Assembly: GCF_017377855.1 (NCBI RefSeq)
Contig: NZ_JAFREP010000052.1
Span: forward strand, 1 to 50,193
Length of the DNA stretch: 50,193 nucleotides
Source: Acanthopleuribacter pedis
GTDB taxonomy: Bacteria; Acidobacteriota; Holophagae; Acanthopleuribacterales; Acanthopleuribacteraceae
Reading direction: 5' to 3'
The notes under the pieces are model-generated. The model searched no databases, was not told the DNA's origin, and saw nothing but the letters and a program-made list of their open reading frames with translations. Shown piece by piece: positions 42,407 to 50,193 of this stretch. The first letter of the stretch is position 1, and each line of letters starts with the position of its first letter. Both the position numbers and the translations under genes were made by a program.

Positions 42407-44560
42407 CTAATCCTTCTGCTTGGCCGCGGCGATTTTCTCCGCGGTCTGAATCAGGAACAGGTATTCCCGAGCGGTTTCGCGGTAACGCCGGAAACGACCG
42501 GAGGCACCACCGTGACCCGCATCCATGTTGGTGTGCATCAACAACAAATTGCCGTCTTGTTTGTGGGTACGCAACTTGGCGACCCACTTGGCGGGCTCCC
42601 AATACTGCACCTGGGAATCGTGCAAACCGGTGGTGACCAGCATCGCCGGGTAGGATTGCTTAACCACCTGGTCGTAGGGCGAATAAGACAGCATGTAATC
42701 GTAAAATTCTTTGTCGTTGGGGTTGCCCCACTCGTCGTATTCAAACGTCGTCAGCGGAATGGTATCGTCCAACATGGTAGTCACGCAATCGACAAAAGGC
42801 ACCACCGCCACAATACCCGCATACAAATCATTGTACTTGTTGGCCATCACGCCCATCAGCATGCCGCCGGCGGAACCACCGCGCGCAAACAAACGATCCG
42901 GCGCGGCATAACCCGCTTTGACCAAGTACTTGCCGCAAGCGGCGAAATCGTCGAAGGTATGCCATTTCTTCAGCAGTTTGCCGTCCAAATACCAGGGCCG
43001 CCCCAAATCGGCGCCGCCGCGAATGTGGGCAATCGCATACACCCAACCCCGATTCAACAAACTCAGCAGCGCGGGGCTAAAATGCGGATCACAGCTAATC
43101 CCGTAGGAACCGTACCCGTATTCCAGCAGCGGCGCGCTGCCGTCACGCGGGGTATCGCGATGGTACACCACCGACATCGGAATCTTTTTCCCGTCATCCG
43201 AGGTGGTCCACACGCGTTCCGTCACGTAATCAGCCGGATCAAAATCGCCCAACACGGGATCGCGCTTAAGCAAGGTGCGCGTCTTCGCGACCATGTCGTA
43301 TTCAAAAACCGAAAGCGGCGTGGTCAGCGATTCGTAGGTAAAACGCAACGTGCCGGTATCCAACATCGGGTTGAAACCCAGTTCCGCGATGTAGGTCGGC
43401 TCCTCAAACTCAATGTAATAATCGTCGCTTCCGTCGAGCGCAATCACCCGCGGGCGGGTCAAACCCTGCTCGCGTTCCTGCACCACGAGGTGATCCACAA
43501 AGCCCTGCATGCCCTCCAGGAAGACCTCGGCCCGGTGGGCCAGCACCGTTTCCCAATGGGCCGCATCGGTGTCGGTCAAACCGGTGCGCATCAGCTTGTA
43601 GTTGTCGGCGTCCTTATTGCTCAAAACGTAGAAGTGATCGTTGCCGTGAAAAATCGAGTAACGGTGGTCTGATTCGCGCGGGTGGAACACCTGAAACGCA
43701 CCCTCGGGCTGGTCGGCCCGCAAAAAGCGGTATTCGGTACTCAGCGTGCTGGAACTGCCGATAATAATGTACTGCTTGGAAGTGGAACGGTAGACGAAGC
43801 TGTAATAGGTTTCGTCCTCCTCGAAAAACACGAGCTGATCCTCGCTCTGCGGTGTCCCCAACACGTGACGGTACACGCGGTCGGTGCGCAAGGTATTTTC
43901 ATCCTGCGTGGTGTAAAACAACGACGTACCGTCGGCGGCCCAGGCAATATCCCCGCCGGTACCGACCAGCGTGTCTTCCAGCAGACGCCCGTCGCGCAGA
44001 TCTTTAAAGCGAATATCGTAGATGCGACGGCCAACCGTATCTTGGGCAAAAGCCAACATCTGGTGGTCGGCGGTCAGCGAGCGGGCGCTGACACTAAAAT
44101 AGGCGTGCCCCTCGGCCAAGACGTTTTCGTCCAAAAGGACCTCTTCCGCGCCGTCCATGGCGCCGGGACGCCGGCAAAAAACCGCGTACTCCTTACCTGA
44201 CTCGAAGCGGGTGTAATAGTGGTAATCGTCGATTTGGTAGGGCACCGACTGGTCGTCTTTCTTCAAACGCGCCACCATTTCCTCGTACAAGGCGTCGACC
44301 TCTTCCTCGTGCAGGTAGGCGTCGGTGTAGCGGTTCTCATCCTCAAGATACTTAATGACCTCGGGGTTCTCCCGTTCGTTTAACCAAAAATAAGGATCGT
44401 TGCGGCGGTGCCCGTGTTGCTCGTGCACATGGTCCAGCTGCTTGGCAAAAGGCGGGATAAACACGGTTTCAACCGGCCCGGCCTCGGGTCCGCCGGCACC
44501 ATCGCCATGACGCGCTATACGCACATTCGGTTCGGCACACTCAGGCAAAAAATCACGCAT
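42407..44560 (-). CDS. ptrB: Oligopeptidase B (S9A prolyl oligopeptidase family)
   Basis: A 717-residue serine peptidase cutting small peptides after basic residues. The N-terminal part has DPYFWLNERENPEVIKYLEDEN, typical for PtrB, followed by a beta-propeller domain. The catalytic domain has LEYGYGSYGISCDPHFS, then RGGSAGGMLMG with the nucleophile Ser, an Asp in TGLHDSQVQYWEPAKW, and the His in DAGHGGASGRF. The ATG at 44560 follows GGAGG; a TTG just before it is in frame but less likely. It is probably cytoplasmic since no signal peptide is seen. Confidence 0.93.
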   Translation of the reverse strand: MRDFLPECAEPNVRIARHGDGAGGPEAGPVETVFIPPFAKQLDHVHEQHGHRRNDPYFWLNERENPEVIKYLEDENRYTDAYLHEEEVDALYEEMVARLKKDDQSVPYQIDDYHYYTRFESGKEYAVFCRRPGAMDGAEEVLLDENVLAEGHAYFSVSARSLTADHQMLAFAQDTVGRRIYDIRFKDLRDGRLLEDTLVGTGGDIAWAADGTSLFYTTQDENTLRTDRVYRHVLGTPQSEDQLVFFEEDETYYSFVYRSTSKQYIIIGSSSTLSTEYRFLRADQPEGAFQVFHPRESDHRYSIFHGNDHFYVLSNKDADNYKLMRTGLTDTDAAHWETVLAHRAEVFLEGMQGFVDHLVVQEREQGLTRPRVIALDGSDDYYIEFEEPTYIAELGFNPMLDTGTLRFTYESLTTPLSVFEYDMVAKTRTLLKRDPVLGDFDPADYVTERVWTTSDDGKKIPMSVVYHRDTPRDGSAPLLEYGYGSYGISCDPHFSPALLSLLNRGWVYAIAHIRGGADLGRPWYLDGKLLKKWHTFDDFAACGKYLVKAGYAAPDRLFARGGSAGGMLMGVMANKYNDLYAGIVAVVPFVDCVTTMLDDTIPLTTFEYDEWGNPNDKEFYDYMLSYSPYDQVVKQSYPAMLVTTGLHDSQVQYWEPAKWVAKLRTHKQDGNLLLMHTNMDAGHGGASGRFRRYRETAREYLFLIQTAEKIAAAKQKD

Positions 44561-44747
44561 CAATCGACCTCCGCAAAACGAAACATTGCTTCCACCAACA
44601 GGTCAAGGGACGGACCTTGGGCGAGCGGCTTATTCTAACCGAATGTGATTGAAAAACGTGGGATTTTCGAAGATCGCCAAGCTGCGCACCGGCGCCGGAT
44701 TTGCTAGACTCAGGACATTCTTGGTTCCACACGCGGGAGTTCCTTTC

Positions 44748-46997
44748 ATGACACAAGACGGCTCGGTTTCGTCACCCCCCACCGCCGCCGGCGGCCTCGG
44801 AGCGTTGATCTCCAGTTTCCAGCACGCGCGCGCCCACGGGTTGGCCAAAGACTGGCAAACCTTCCTCAAAGCCAACCAAGCGGACGGCTTCGATTGCCCC
44901 GGCTGCGCTTGGCCGGAACCCAAAAAACGCTCCTCCTTCGAGTTCTGCGAGAACGGGGTCAAGGCCATCACCCACGAGGCGACCCAACGCCGCGCCGACG
45001 CGGCTTTTTTCGCGAAACACAGCGTCGAAGACCTGCGCAAACGCGACCACTACTGGCTGGAACAACAAGGCCGCCTAACCGAACCCATGGCCTACAACAA
45101 CCGCACCCATCATTACGAACCCATCAGTTGGGACGACGCCTTCGCCAAAATCGGCAAAATCCTGCGCACGCTGGACACCCCGGACGAGGCGATTTTTTAC
45201 ACCTCCGGCCGCACCAGCAACGAGGCCGCCTTCCTCTACCAACTGTTTGGCCGCATGCTCGGCACCAACAACTTCCCGGATTGCTCCAACATGTGCCACG
45301 AATCATCGGGCGTCGCCTTGGGCGAATCCATCGGGATCGGCAAAGGCACCGTCACCCTCGAGGACTTCGAAAAAGCCGATGCGATTTTTGTATTCGGCCA
45401 AAACCCCGGCACCAACCACCCACGCATGCTGACCGAACTGCAAAAAGCAGCCAAACGCGGTTGCAACATCGTGACCTTCAACCCGCTCAAAGAAGCGGCC
45501 CTGTTGCGCTTCACCCACCCGCAACACGCGATTGCCACGGCCACCGGCATGAGCACCTGCATCAGCAGCCATTATTTCCAACCCGTGGTCGGCGGCGATT
45601 TGGCCGCGATCAAAGGCATCATGAAACACCTGATCGAATGGGAAGAAGAACGCGGCGGCATACTGGACAAGGACTTTATCGACAAGGAAACCAGCGGTTG
45701 GCTTTCGGTGCGCGACGACTTGCGCCTGTCCAAATGGGACGACCTGGTCGCCAACAGCGGGTTGAGCAAAGAACAAATGGCCGAGGCCGCCCAGATTTAC
45801 GCCACCTCGGAACGGGTGATCGCCTGCTGGGCCATGGGTTTGACGCAGCAAAAACAAGCCGTCGGCACCCTGCAAACCCTGGTGAACCTGCTGCTGATGC
45901 GCGGCAACATCGGCAAGCCGGGGGCGGGCGCCTGCCCGGTACGCGGCCACAGCAACGTGCAGGGCGACCGCACCATGGGCATTATTGAAAAACCCAAGCC
46001 CGCCTTCCTCAAGGCGCTCGGCAAAACCTTTGGTTTCGAGCCACCCACCCGCGAGGGTTACAACACGGTGGAGGCGATCAAAGCGATGCACGCCGGGCGC
46101 GCCATCGTGTTCATGAGCATGGGCGGCAACTTCGCGGCGGCCACGCCGGACACGGCCTACACCGAGGCGGCGCTGGAGAAGTTGGAACTGACCATTCACG
46201 TGAGCACCAAACTAAACCGCGGCCATTTGGTGATCGGCAACGAATCGCTGATCCTGCCTTGTCTCGGCCGCACCGAACAGGATGCCCAGGCGAGCGGGCT
46301 GCAACAGGTCACGGTAGAAGACTCGATGTCGATGGTGCACGCCTCGCGCGGGCACCGCGAACCGGCCTCGCCGCAACTGCGCTCAGAGCCGGCGATCATC
46401 GCGGGCATCGCCGCGGCGGCGCTCAAAGAGAAAGGCCCGGACTGGCAGGCCCTGGTCGCCAACTACGATCTGATTCGCGACAAAATCGCCGAGGTCGTGC
46501 CCGGCTTCGACCATTTCAACGACCGCTTAAAAGAACCAACCGGCTTCTACCTGGGCAACAGCGCGCGCGACCGCACCTGGAAAACCAGTACCCACAAAGC
46601 CCGCTTCAGCGTCCACCCGCTCCCAGAGAACAGCCTGCAACCCAACCAGTTGCGACTGATGACCGTGCGTTCCCACGACCAATTCAACACCACCATTTAC
46701 GGTTTGGACGACCGTTACCGCGGCATCAAAGGCAAACGCTTCGTGGTGTTCCTCAACGAAAAAGACATGGCGGAACGTTCGTTAAAAGCAGGCGAAAAGG
46801 TGAACCTCATCAGCGGTGGAAACGACGATAAAAAACGCGTGGCAAAAGGCTTTGAAATCGTGGCTTACGATTTGCCGCGGGGTTGCGCCGCCGCTTACTT
46901 CCCGGAAACCAACGTGTTGGTCCCCATCGACAGCTACGCGGCCCGCAGCTACACCCCCACCTCAAAATTCATCCCGATCTGGCTGGAGCGCGCTTAG
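44748..46997 (+). CDS. FdhF/YdeP-type molybdopterin oxidoreductase
   Basis: A 749-residue molybdopterin-dependent enzyme of the FdhF/YdeP group. The ATG at 44748 has GGGAG upstream; the open frame begins 33 codons earlier without support. Motifs are DCPGCAWPEP near residue 45, PISWDDAFAKIGKIL near 125, FYTSGRTSNEAAFLYQLFGR near 148, NMCHESSGVALGESIGIGKG near 182 and FVFGQNPGTNHPRM near 222. The C-terminal part carries the dinucleotide-binding domain (LRLMTVRSHDQFNTTIYG). No selenocysteine codon is needed. Related E. coli YdeP is linked to acid resistance, but the substrate is not established. The gene diverges from ptrB; no maturation factor is beside it. Confidence 0.88.
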   Translation: MTQDGSVSSPPTAAGGLGALISSFQHARAHGLAKDWQTFLKANQADGFDCPGCAWPEPKKRSSFEFCENGVKAITHEATQRRADAAFFAKHSVEDLRKRDHYWLEQQGRLTEPMAYNNRTHHYEPISWDDAFAKIGKILRTLDTPDEAIFYTSGRTSNEAAFLYQLFGRMLGTNNFPDCSNMCHESSGVALGESIGIGKGTVTLEDFEKADAIFVFGQNPGTNHPRMLTELQKAAKRGCNIVTFNPLKEAALLRFTHPQHAIATATGMSTCISSHYFQPVVGGDLAAIKGIMKHLIEWEEERGGILDKDFIDKETSGWLSVRDDLRLSKWDDLVANSGLSKEQMAEAAQIYATSERVIACWAMGLTQQKQAVGTLQTLVNLLLMRGNIGKPGAGACPVRGHSNVQGDRTMGIIEKPKPAFLKALGKTFGFEPPTREGYNTVEAIKAMHAGRAIVFMSMGGNFAAATPDTAYTEAALEKLELTIHVSTKLNRGHLVIGNESLILPCLGRTEQDAQASGLQQVTVEDSMSMVHASRGHREPASPQLRSEPAIIAGIAAAALKEKGPDWQALVANYDLIRDKIAEVVPGFDHFNDRLKEPTGFYLGNSARDRTWKTSTHKARFSVHPLPENSLQPNQLRLMTVRSHDQFNTTIYGLDDRYRGIKGKRFVVFLNEKDMAERSLKAGEKVNLISGGNDDKKRVAKGFEIVAYDLPRGCAAAYFPETNVLVPIDSYAARSYTPTSKFIPIWLERA

Positions 46998-47487
46998 GTT
47001 GCACCCAATACAAACGTTTAACAAACCATCGCATTGGTTAACCAAGGCTTCCCTCCACATCAACTCAAATTATATTTGAATGACCATTCTTAGCTTCTAA
47101 CCATAGAGGCGTAGTAAGTGCAAAGCAATGCAGCCAAAGAATTGATGCCAACCCCCTTGAAAAAAGTGAGTGAGGCCTCCAACGACAGCAACAGACGCAA
47201 GTGAGCAACATCAATACAAAATCATTTATTACAAACACTTAGCATAAAAAACCACAACACATCTCTCTTCTTTAGCGCTCACCCTAGCAATTAATTCACG
47301 AAGCGCACTATCCTGAGATTTCTAAAGAAAAAAACAAAAAAATCCTTTTATATCCGCAAGACTTAATGCTAGGATTCCCAAGACCTTCAAAAGCCTCTCA
47401 AAATCACCCAACCGCACTATAGTGCGCGAACCCTCGCACAACCAAAGAGCGAGCAGGTACTTGGTAGTTAGTCGAAGGCGGCAAGTT
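46998..47487. other. AT-rich intergenic region at the left edge of the island
   Basis: Base composition drops sharply from here to about 49.4 kb. No gene is supported. It holds a 12-base palindrome TTGGTTAACCAA near 47034 and a perfect 14-base palindrome CGCACTATAGTGCG at 47413-47426, 61 bases before the first island gene. Confidence 0.5.
47413..47426. promoter_or_regulatory. 14-base palindrome, candidate operator of the island operon
   Basis: CGCACTATAGTGCG is perfectly self-complementary and stands out in AT-rich sequence just upstream of the three-gene cassette. A repressor site is a guess; no regulator gene is in the cassette. Confidence 0.4.
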
Positions 47488-47847
47488 TTGATAACCATAA
47501 GCGATAAAGATTTTTCAAAAGTAACAGAACAAAAAAAAGAACACTTTATATCACGAGCCACATCTACTCTAGTACATCTAAAAGAAAAATTACACAGAAG
47601 CGATGACCATACAGAACTAAAAGCCTTCGTTAAAGAGTCAATCACAGAAGCACTCCTCTACGAAATCGACAGAGAAGAAGACCTAATCCGTTATATCAGT
47701 TTAAAATACAAGCTAAAGCCAAGCTGGAACGAAACACATTCCACCTGGATCTTTGCAATACTCAAAAGAAAAGGCCAGTCAGAAGGCAAACTAAACACCA
47801 TTATTGAACAATTAAGATTTTCAAACCTTTCGGAGAACACCCTATGA
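47488..47847 (+). CDS. Small helical protein of polymorphic-toxin/T6SS-type loci
   Basis: About 119 residues from a TTG start at 47488 with GAAGG upstream, giving MITISDKDFSKVTEQKKEHF. A GTG at 47422 would add 22 basic residues but lies inside a palindrome. The sequence is helical, and its pattern (FISRATSTLVHLKEKL, LKAFVKESITEALLYEIDREEDLIRYISL, STWIFAIL) resembles a small protein family I recall from toxin/effector gene clusters in proteobacteria and myxobacteria, where it accompanies effectors. Family recognition is from memory of the pattern and needs a profile search. Its stop overlaps the next start (ATGA). Codon use is AT-rich, unlike the rest of the window. Confidence 0.6.
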   Translation: MITISDKDFSKVTEQKKEHFISRATSTLVHLKEKLHRSDDHTELKAFVKESITEALLYEIDREEDLIRYISLKYKLKPSWNETHSTWIFAILKRKGQSEGKLNTIIEQLRFSNLSENTL

Positions 47848-48830
47848 GCAGCTTGTTTTCCCAGGCTGATGACATTTTCTTTTCGAGACATCCTGAATTA
47901 GTCAATCCCTCTACAGGCGAAAGAAGATTACTCACAATGAATCCCTCAGATACCGCCCTCCGTCAAGAATGGATGACAATCTATCGTGCACTAGAGGATG
48001 CTGAAAATGGCGGCTATGAGGTATGCGACATAGACGGTGTTGTACAGCCCTGCCCAAAATCTGACTCGGGATTGCCAAAGAAATACATCTCATCAAATGC
48101 AAAAAAACGATTAGATATAGCTCAAGAGGCAATCAACTATGCAAAAAATATTTTCTCATTTGGCGCAGGCAATCAGTCGCCTGCACTCACCGACACTAAT
48201 TTCAATTCCTACTACAGAATGTCCACAAGCAGAGACAACAGCATGTTCAACATTACAGAGGAAGTAGTCGATATTGCGACAGAAAACCCGATGGCCTTTT
48301 TAGCTGCAAAAGCTGAGCTCACAAAAGGTGGAAACTGCGGAGAGCATGCACATGTTGTTTATGATTACATCCGAAGAAATTACCCTGAAGTAAAAGTCCA
48401 AATAGCACAAAAAAAAGAACTTGATCATGCCTTCGTGATTATTGGCGACCATTCAACAGAAACTCATACGGAGTTAGTCGTTGCAGACGCATGGCCAACA
48501 GACCCCACGCCAGTTTTATGGGAAGATCATTTTGCGTATGCCAAGAATGAGGATACAATTATCCATGCAGAGGCCGAGAATGACGACCGAGATTATCGAA
48601 AAGAATTGTTTGAAGCTGGGCTGTCGCTGAACGAAAAAGGAACCAAACGTACCGAAACATCACTCAGCGAGGATCAAACCAAAGACAAAGTGGATTCAGG
48701 TAACGGCTGGATCTGGAATCATAGCGATACAGCAAGCCAGAAGTTCGAATACCTGGTCGACCCAGAACTCGACGTATCACCGCCCTCAATTGGTCCACTA
48801 CCGCCTCCAGAGGAACCTAGCACAGAGTGA
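47844..48830 (+). CDS. Papain-like fold protein, candidate deamidase/peptidase toxin
   Basis: A 328-residue protein with no signal peptide. The centre carries a probable Cys-His-Asp triad: Cys165 in GGNCGEHAHVVYDYIRRN, His195 in ELDHAFVIIG and Asp215 in LVVADAWP. This order and spacing match papain-like/transglutaminase-type folds used by toxin deamidases and peptidases. The N-terminal 150 residues have no recognised domain; the C-terminus is Pro-rich (PPSIGPLPPPEEPS). It overlaps both neighbours by 4 bases (ATGA at its start, GTGA at its end), so the three genes are one translational unit. Function as a toxin is inferred from the triad and context. Confidence 0.6.
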   Translation: MSSLFSQADDIFFSRHPELVNPSTGERRLLTMNPSDTALRQEWMTIYRALEDAENGGYEVCDIDGVVQPCPKSDSGLPKKYISSNAKKRLDIAQEAINYAKNIFSFGAGNQSPALTDTNFNSYYRMSTSRDNSMFNITEEVVDIATENPMAFLAAKAELTKGGNCGEHAHVVYDYIRRNYPEVKVQIAQKKELDHAFVIIGDHSTETHTELVVADAWPTDPTPVLWEDHFAYAKNEDTIIHAEAENDDRDYRKELFEAGLSLNEKGTKRTETSLSEDQTKDKVDSGNGWIWNHSDTASQKFEYLVDPELDVSPPSIGPLPPPEEPSTE

Positions 48831-48862
48831 TCCGAAAAGAGAACCCCAAGGAAGAACCTCTT

Positions 48863-49255
48863 ATGAAAGAGAAAAAGCAGAACAACAACTCAAAAACCTT
48901 CAGGAAAGGCCCTCCTATCGACAAGGACGTAATCTCTTGGCTTGACAAAAATGCACACAATAAAACAATACGTCTCCCTGTCGAAATCCACATTAGCTTG
49001 CTCAGCATAAAAAACGCTTTTCTGATCGGCCCCAATTTCAAGACCCAAATCACACTGGATACCGGGAAAATGTCGATTGACCTTCCTTTTCATTTAAAAT
49101 CCATCACTAAAGATAATCCATGTCGCGTATGGCTTGAAGGAACATGGGGGCACACTCTTATCCATGAAGACAATAATGATACCCCAACATTCTCGGTCCA
49201 AAAGGTCATTAAACCAACAGAAGAAAACGAATATGCAGTTTTAATATCTAAATAG
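48863..49255 (+). CDS. Hypothetical protein, candidate partner or immunity protein
   Basis: About 130 residues from the ATG at 48863, which has AAGGAAG upstream. A GTG at 48827 overlapping the previous stop is an alternative and would add 12 residues. The first 30 residues are basic and likely disordered (MKEKKQNNNSKTFRKGPP). The remainder is beta-rich (TIRLPVEIHISLLSI, FKTQITLDTGKMSIDLPF, CRVWLEGTWGHTLI). I recognise no family. Its last-gene position in the cassette fits an immunity protein, but it could equally be an effector accessory. Composition is AT-rich. Confidence 0.5.
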   Translation: MKEKKQNNNSKTFRKGPPIDKDVISWLDKNAHNKTIRLPVEIHISLLSIKNAFLIGPNFKTQITLDTGKMSIDLPFHLKSITKDNPCRVWLEGTWGHTLIHEDNNDTPTFSVQKVIKPTEENEYAVLISK

Positions 49256-49375
49256 ATTTTCTAACACTGCAAACACCGATTCCCTCTGGTAACCTCTACA
49301 AGAATCACATAACACTGCTGATCTTTTTCAGTTCCCATTCCCGTAACCCTGCAACAAACGATCACAGAAAAAACA

Positions 49376-50131
49376 TCAGCCCCGATTAATCAGCCCCACC
49401 AAATCCAGCACTTCAAACACTTGGTTGTTGTCCAGATCGGTGCAGGGTCGGCTGGGTGGGCCGGTCCAGTCCGGTAACAACATTTCGTCATAAGCCGGCA
49501 GGTCCAGCAGCACCTCGACCGAGGCGGTATCCACCACGTCATCGCAGTTCCCGGTGATGCGGCAGAAGTACATGCCTCTGTTGTCGTTGGTTACGGCTTC
49601 GAACGGGAGCACCGCGTCGGTGGCGCCGGGTAGCGGGTCATTGCCTTTGTACCACTGGTAGGATTGAACCGAACCACTCGCGGTGACCTCGAGCCGCGCG
49701 GGGCCGCCGTCACAGGACACCACGCCGGCCGGTTCGCTTTCCAGGGCCACCGCCGTGTGCAGGGTCACCTCGGCGGCGCGGGTTTCCAGCGAACCGCAGT
49801 CACCGGTAACCAGACAGGTATAGCGTCCCGCATCGCCGGTCGCCAAGGACGAAAGCTGGTACTGGCTTTGGGTGGCGCCGTTAATCATCACCCCGTCCTT
49901 AAACCATTGGTAACTCAGTGGTGAACCGCTTGCCACGGTTTCCAAAGTCAGGGTTTCGCCCAGACAGCCGACAAGGTCACCCGGCTGGGTTTCGATCGCG
50001 GGTGCGCAGGCCCGTTGCAGTTCCAAAATGGTGATCCCGGTATCGGTGTAATTGGCCAGGAAGATTGTAAGCCTACCAACGAGCAGGCAAAAACGCGCCC
50101 TCGCTTCGGTTAAGCTAGAACCACGAGCCAA
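49376..50131 (-). pseudogene. Ig-domain surface protein with dockerin-like end, apparently 5'-disrupted
   Basis: The frame holds two Ig-like domains (LSYQWFKDGVMINGATQSQYQL ... GRYTCLVTG, split here across about residues 71-110, and VQSYQWYKGNDPLPGA ... GMYFCRITG) and ends TDLDNNQVFEVLDLVGLINRG, like a single dockerin repeat. The first 29 or so residues are not protein-like, no start with a ribosome binding site is present, and the frame opens with a TTG. In another frame the left-over RGFQLPYAFANEHETFNLI ends at a stop at 50134-50136, close to where FLANYTDTG begins here. I read this as one gene broken by about 70 inserted bases. An intact gene with an unusual start remains possible. Confidence 0.5.
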
Positions 50132-50193
50132 CGCTAGATTAGGTTGAAGGTCTCGTGCTCATTGGCAAATGCATAGGGAAGCTGAAAGCCGCG

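Noticed and set aside
44748..46997. Selenocysteine-containing formate dehydrogenase
   Set aside because: No in-frame TGA occurs, and the YdeP-like NMCHESS motif indicates the non-seleno FdhF/YdeP group, so formate as substrate is not supported.

Overview
This is a GC-rich bacterial chromosome segment, dense with genes, with one AT-rich island near its right end. Two-membrane features (TonB-dependent receptor, PilB/GspE-type ATPase, lipoprotein, signal peptides), an HspR-type regulator in the dnaK region, very long Ig/PKD-like surface proteins and dockerin-like C-terminal tails fit a Gram-negative predatory, marine or soil lineage such as Acidobacteriota (Acanthopleuribacter-like). That assignment is an inference from gene style, not from a marker gene.

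Layout. 0.4-3.6 kb: an alpha/beta hydrolase, a secreted cohesin-like protein and the tRNA-modification enzyme CmoA. 4.1-12.9 kb: one giant secreted protein with 28 PKD-like repeats, closed by a strong terminator. 13.1-18.9 kb: a minus-strand block with a DUF1428 protein, penicillin-binding protein 1A, a PilB/GspE-type ATPase and a DUF493 protein. 19.1-24.2 kb: a plus-strand heat-shock cluster, dnaK, dnaJ, an HspR-like MerR regulator and a primary-like sigma factor. 25.7-36.4 kb: an AGCS symporter, a FecR-like lipoprotein, a thioesterase, a secreted kinase-fold protein, valS with an overlapping AlbA/HTH gene, a small membrane-anchored protein and gpmI. 37.2-44.6 kb (minus strand): a TonB receptor/PepSY pair under a promoter with an operator-like palindrome, then oligopeptidase B followed by an acyl-CoA synthetase-like gene. 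44.7-47.0 kb: an FdhF/YdeP-type molybdopterin oxidoreductase. 47.4-49.3 kb: an AT-rich three-gene cassette with 4-nt overlaps that resembles a polymorphic-toxin locus, with a papain-like Cys-His-Asp protein in the middle. The right edge holds the remains of an Ig-domain surface protein with a dockerin-like end.

The main surprise is non-coding. The gaps at 24.3-25.4 kb and 36.4-37.2 kb are two inverted copies of one long multi-hairpin element. Stem after stem keeps its pairing although both arms have changed (for example GGC-AGA-GCC against GCC-GGA-GGC, and GCGAGGC/GCCTCGC against GCCGGGC/GCCCGGC). This argues for selection on a folded RNA or hairpin DNA. A separate TA-ended, MITE-like repeat family has three copies (13.05, 21.2 and 36.8 kb). 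One copy sits inside the second structured element at a point where the first element has none, so the two loci act as filled and empty sites. A further repeat family with AACCTAAAGTGTG ends occurs at 3.9 and 16.5 kb.
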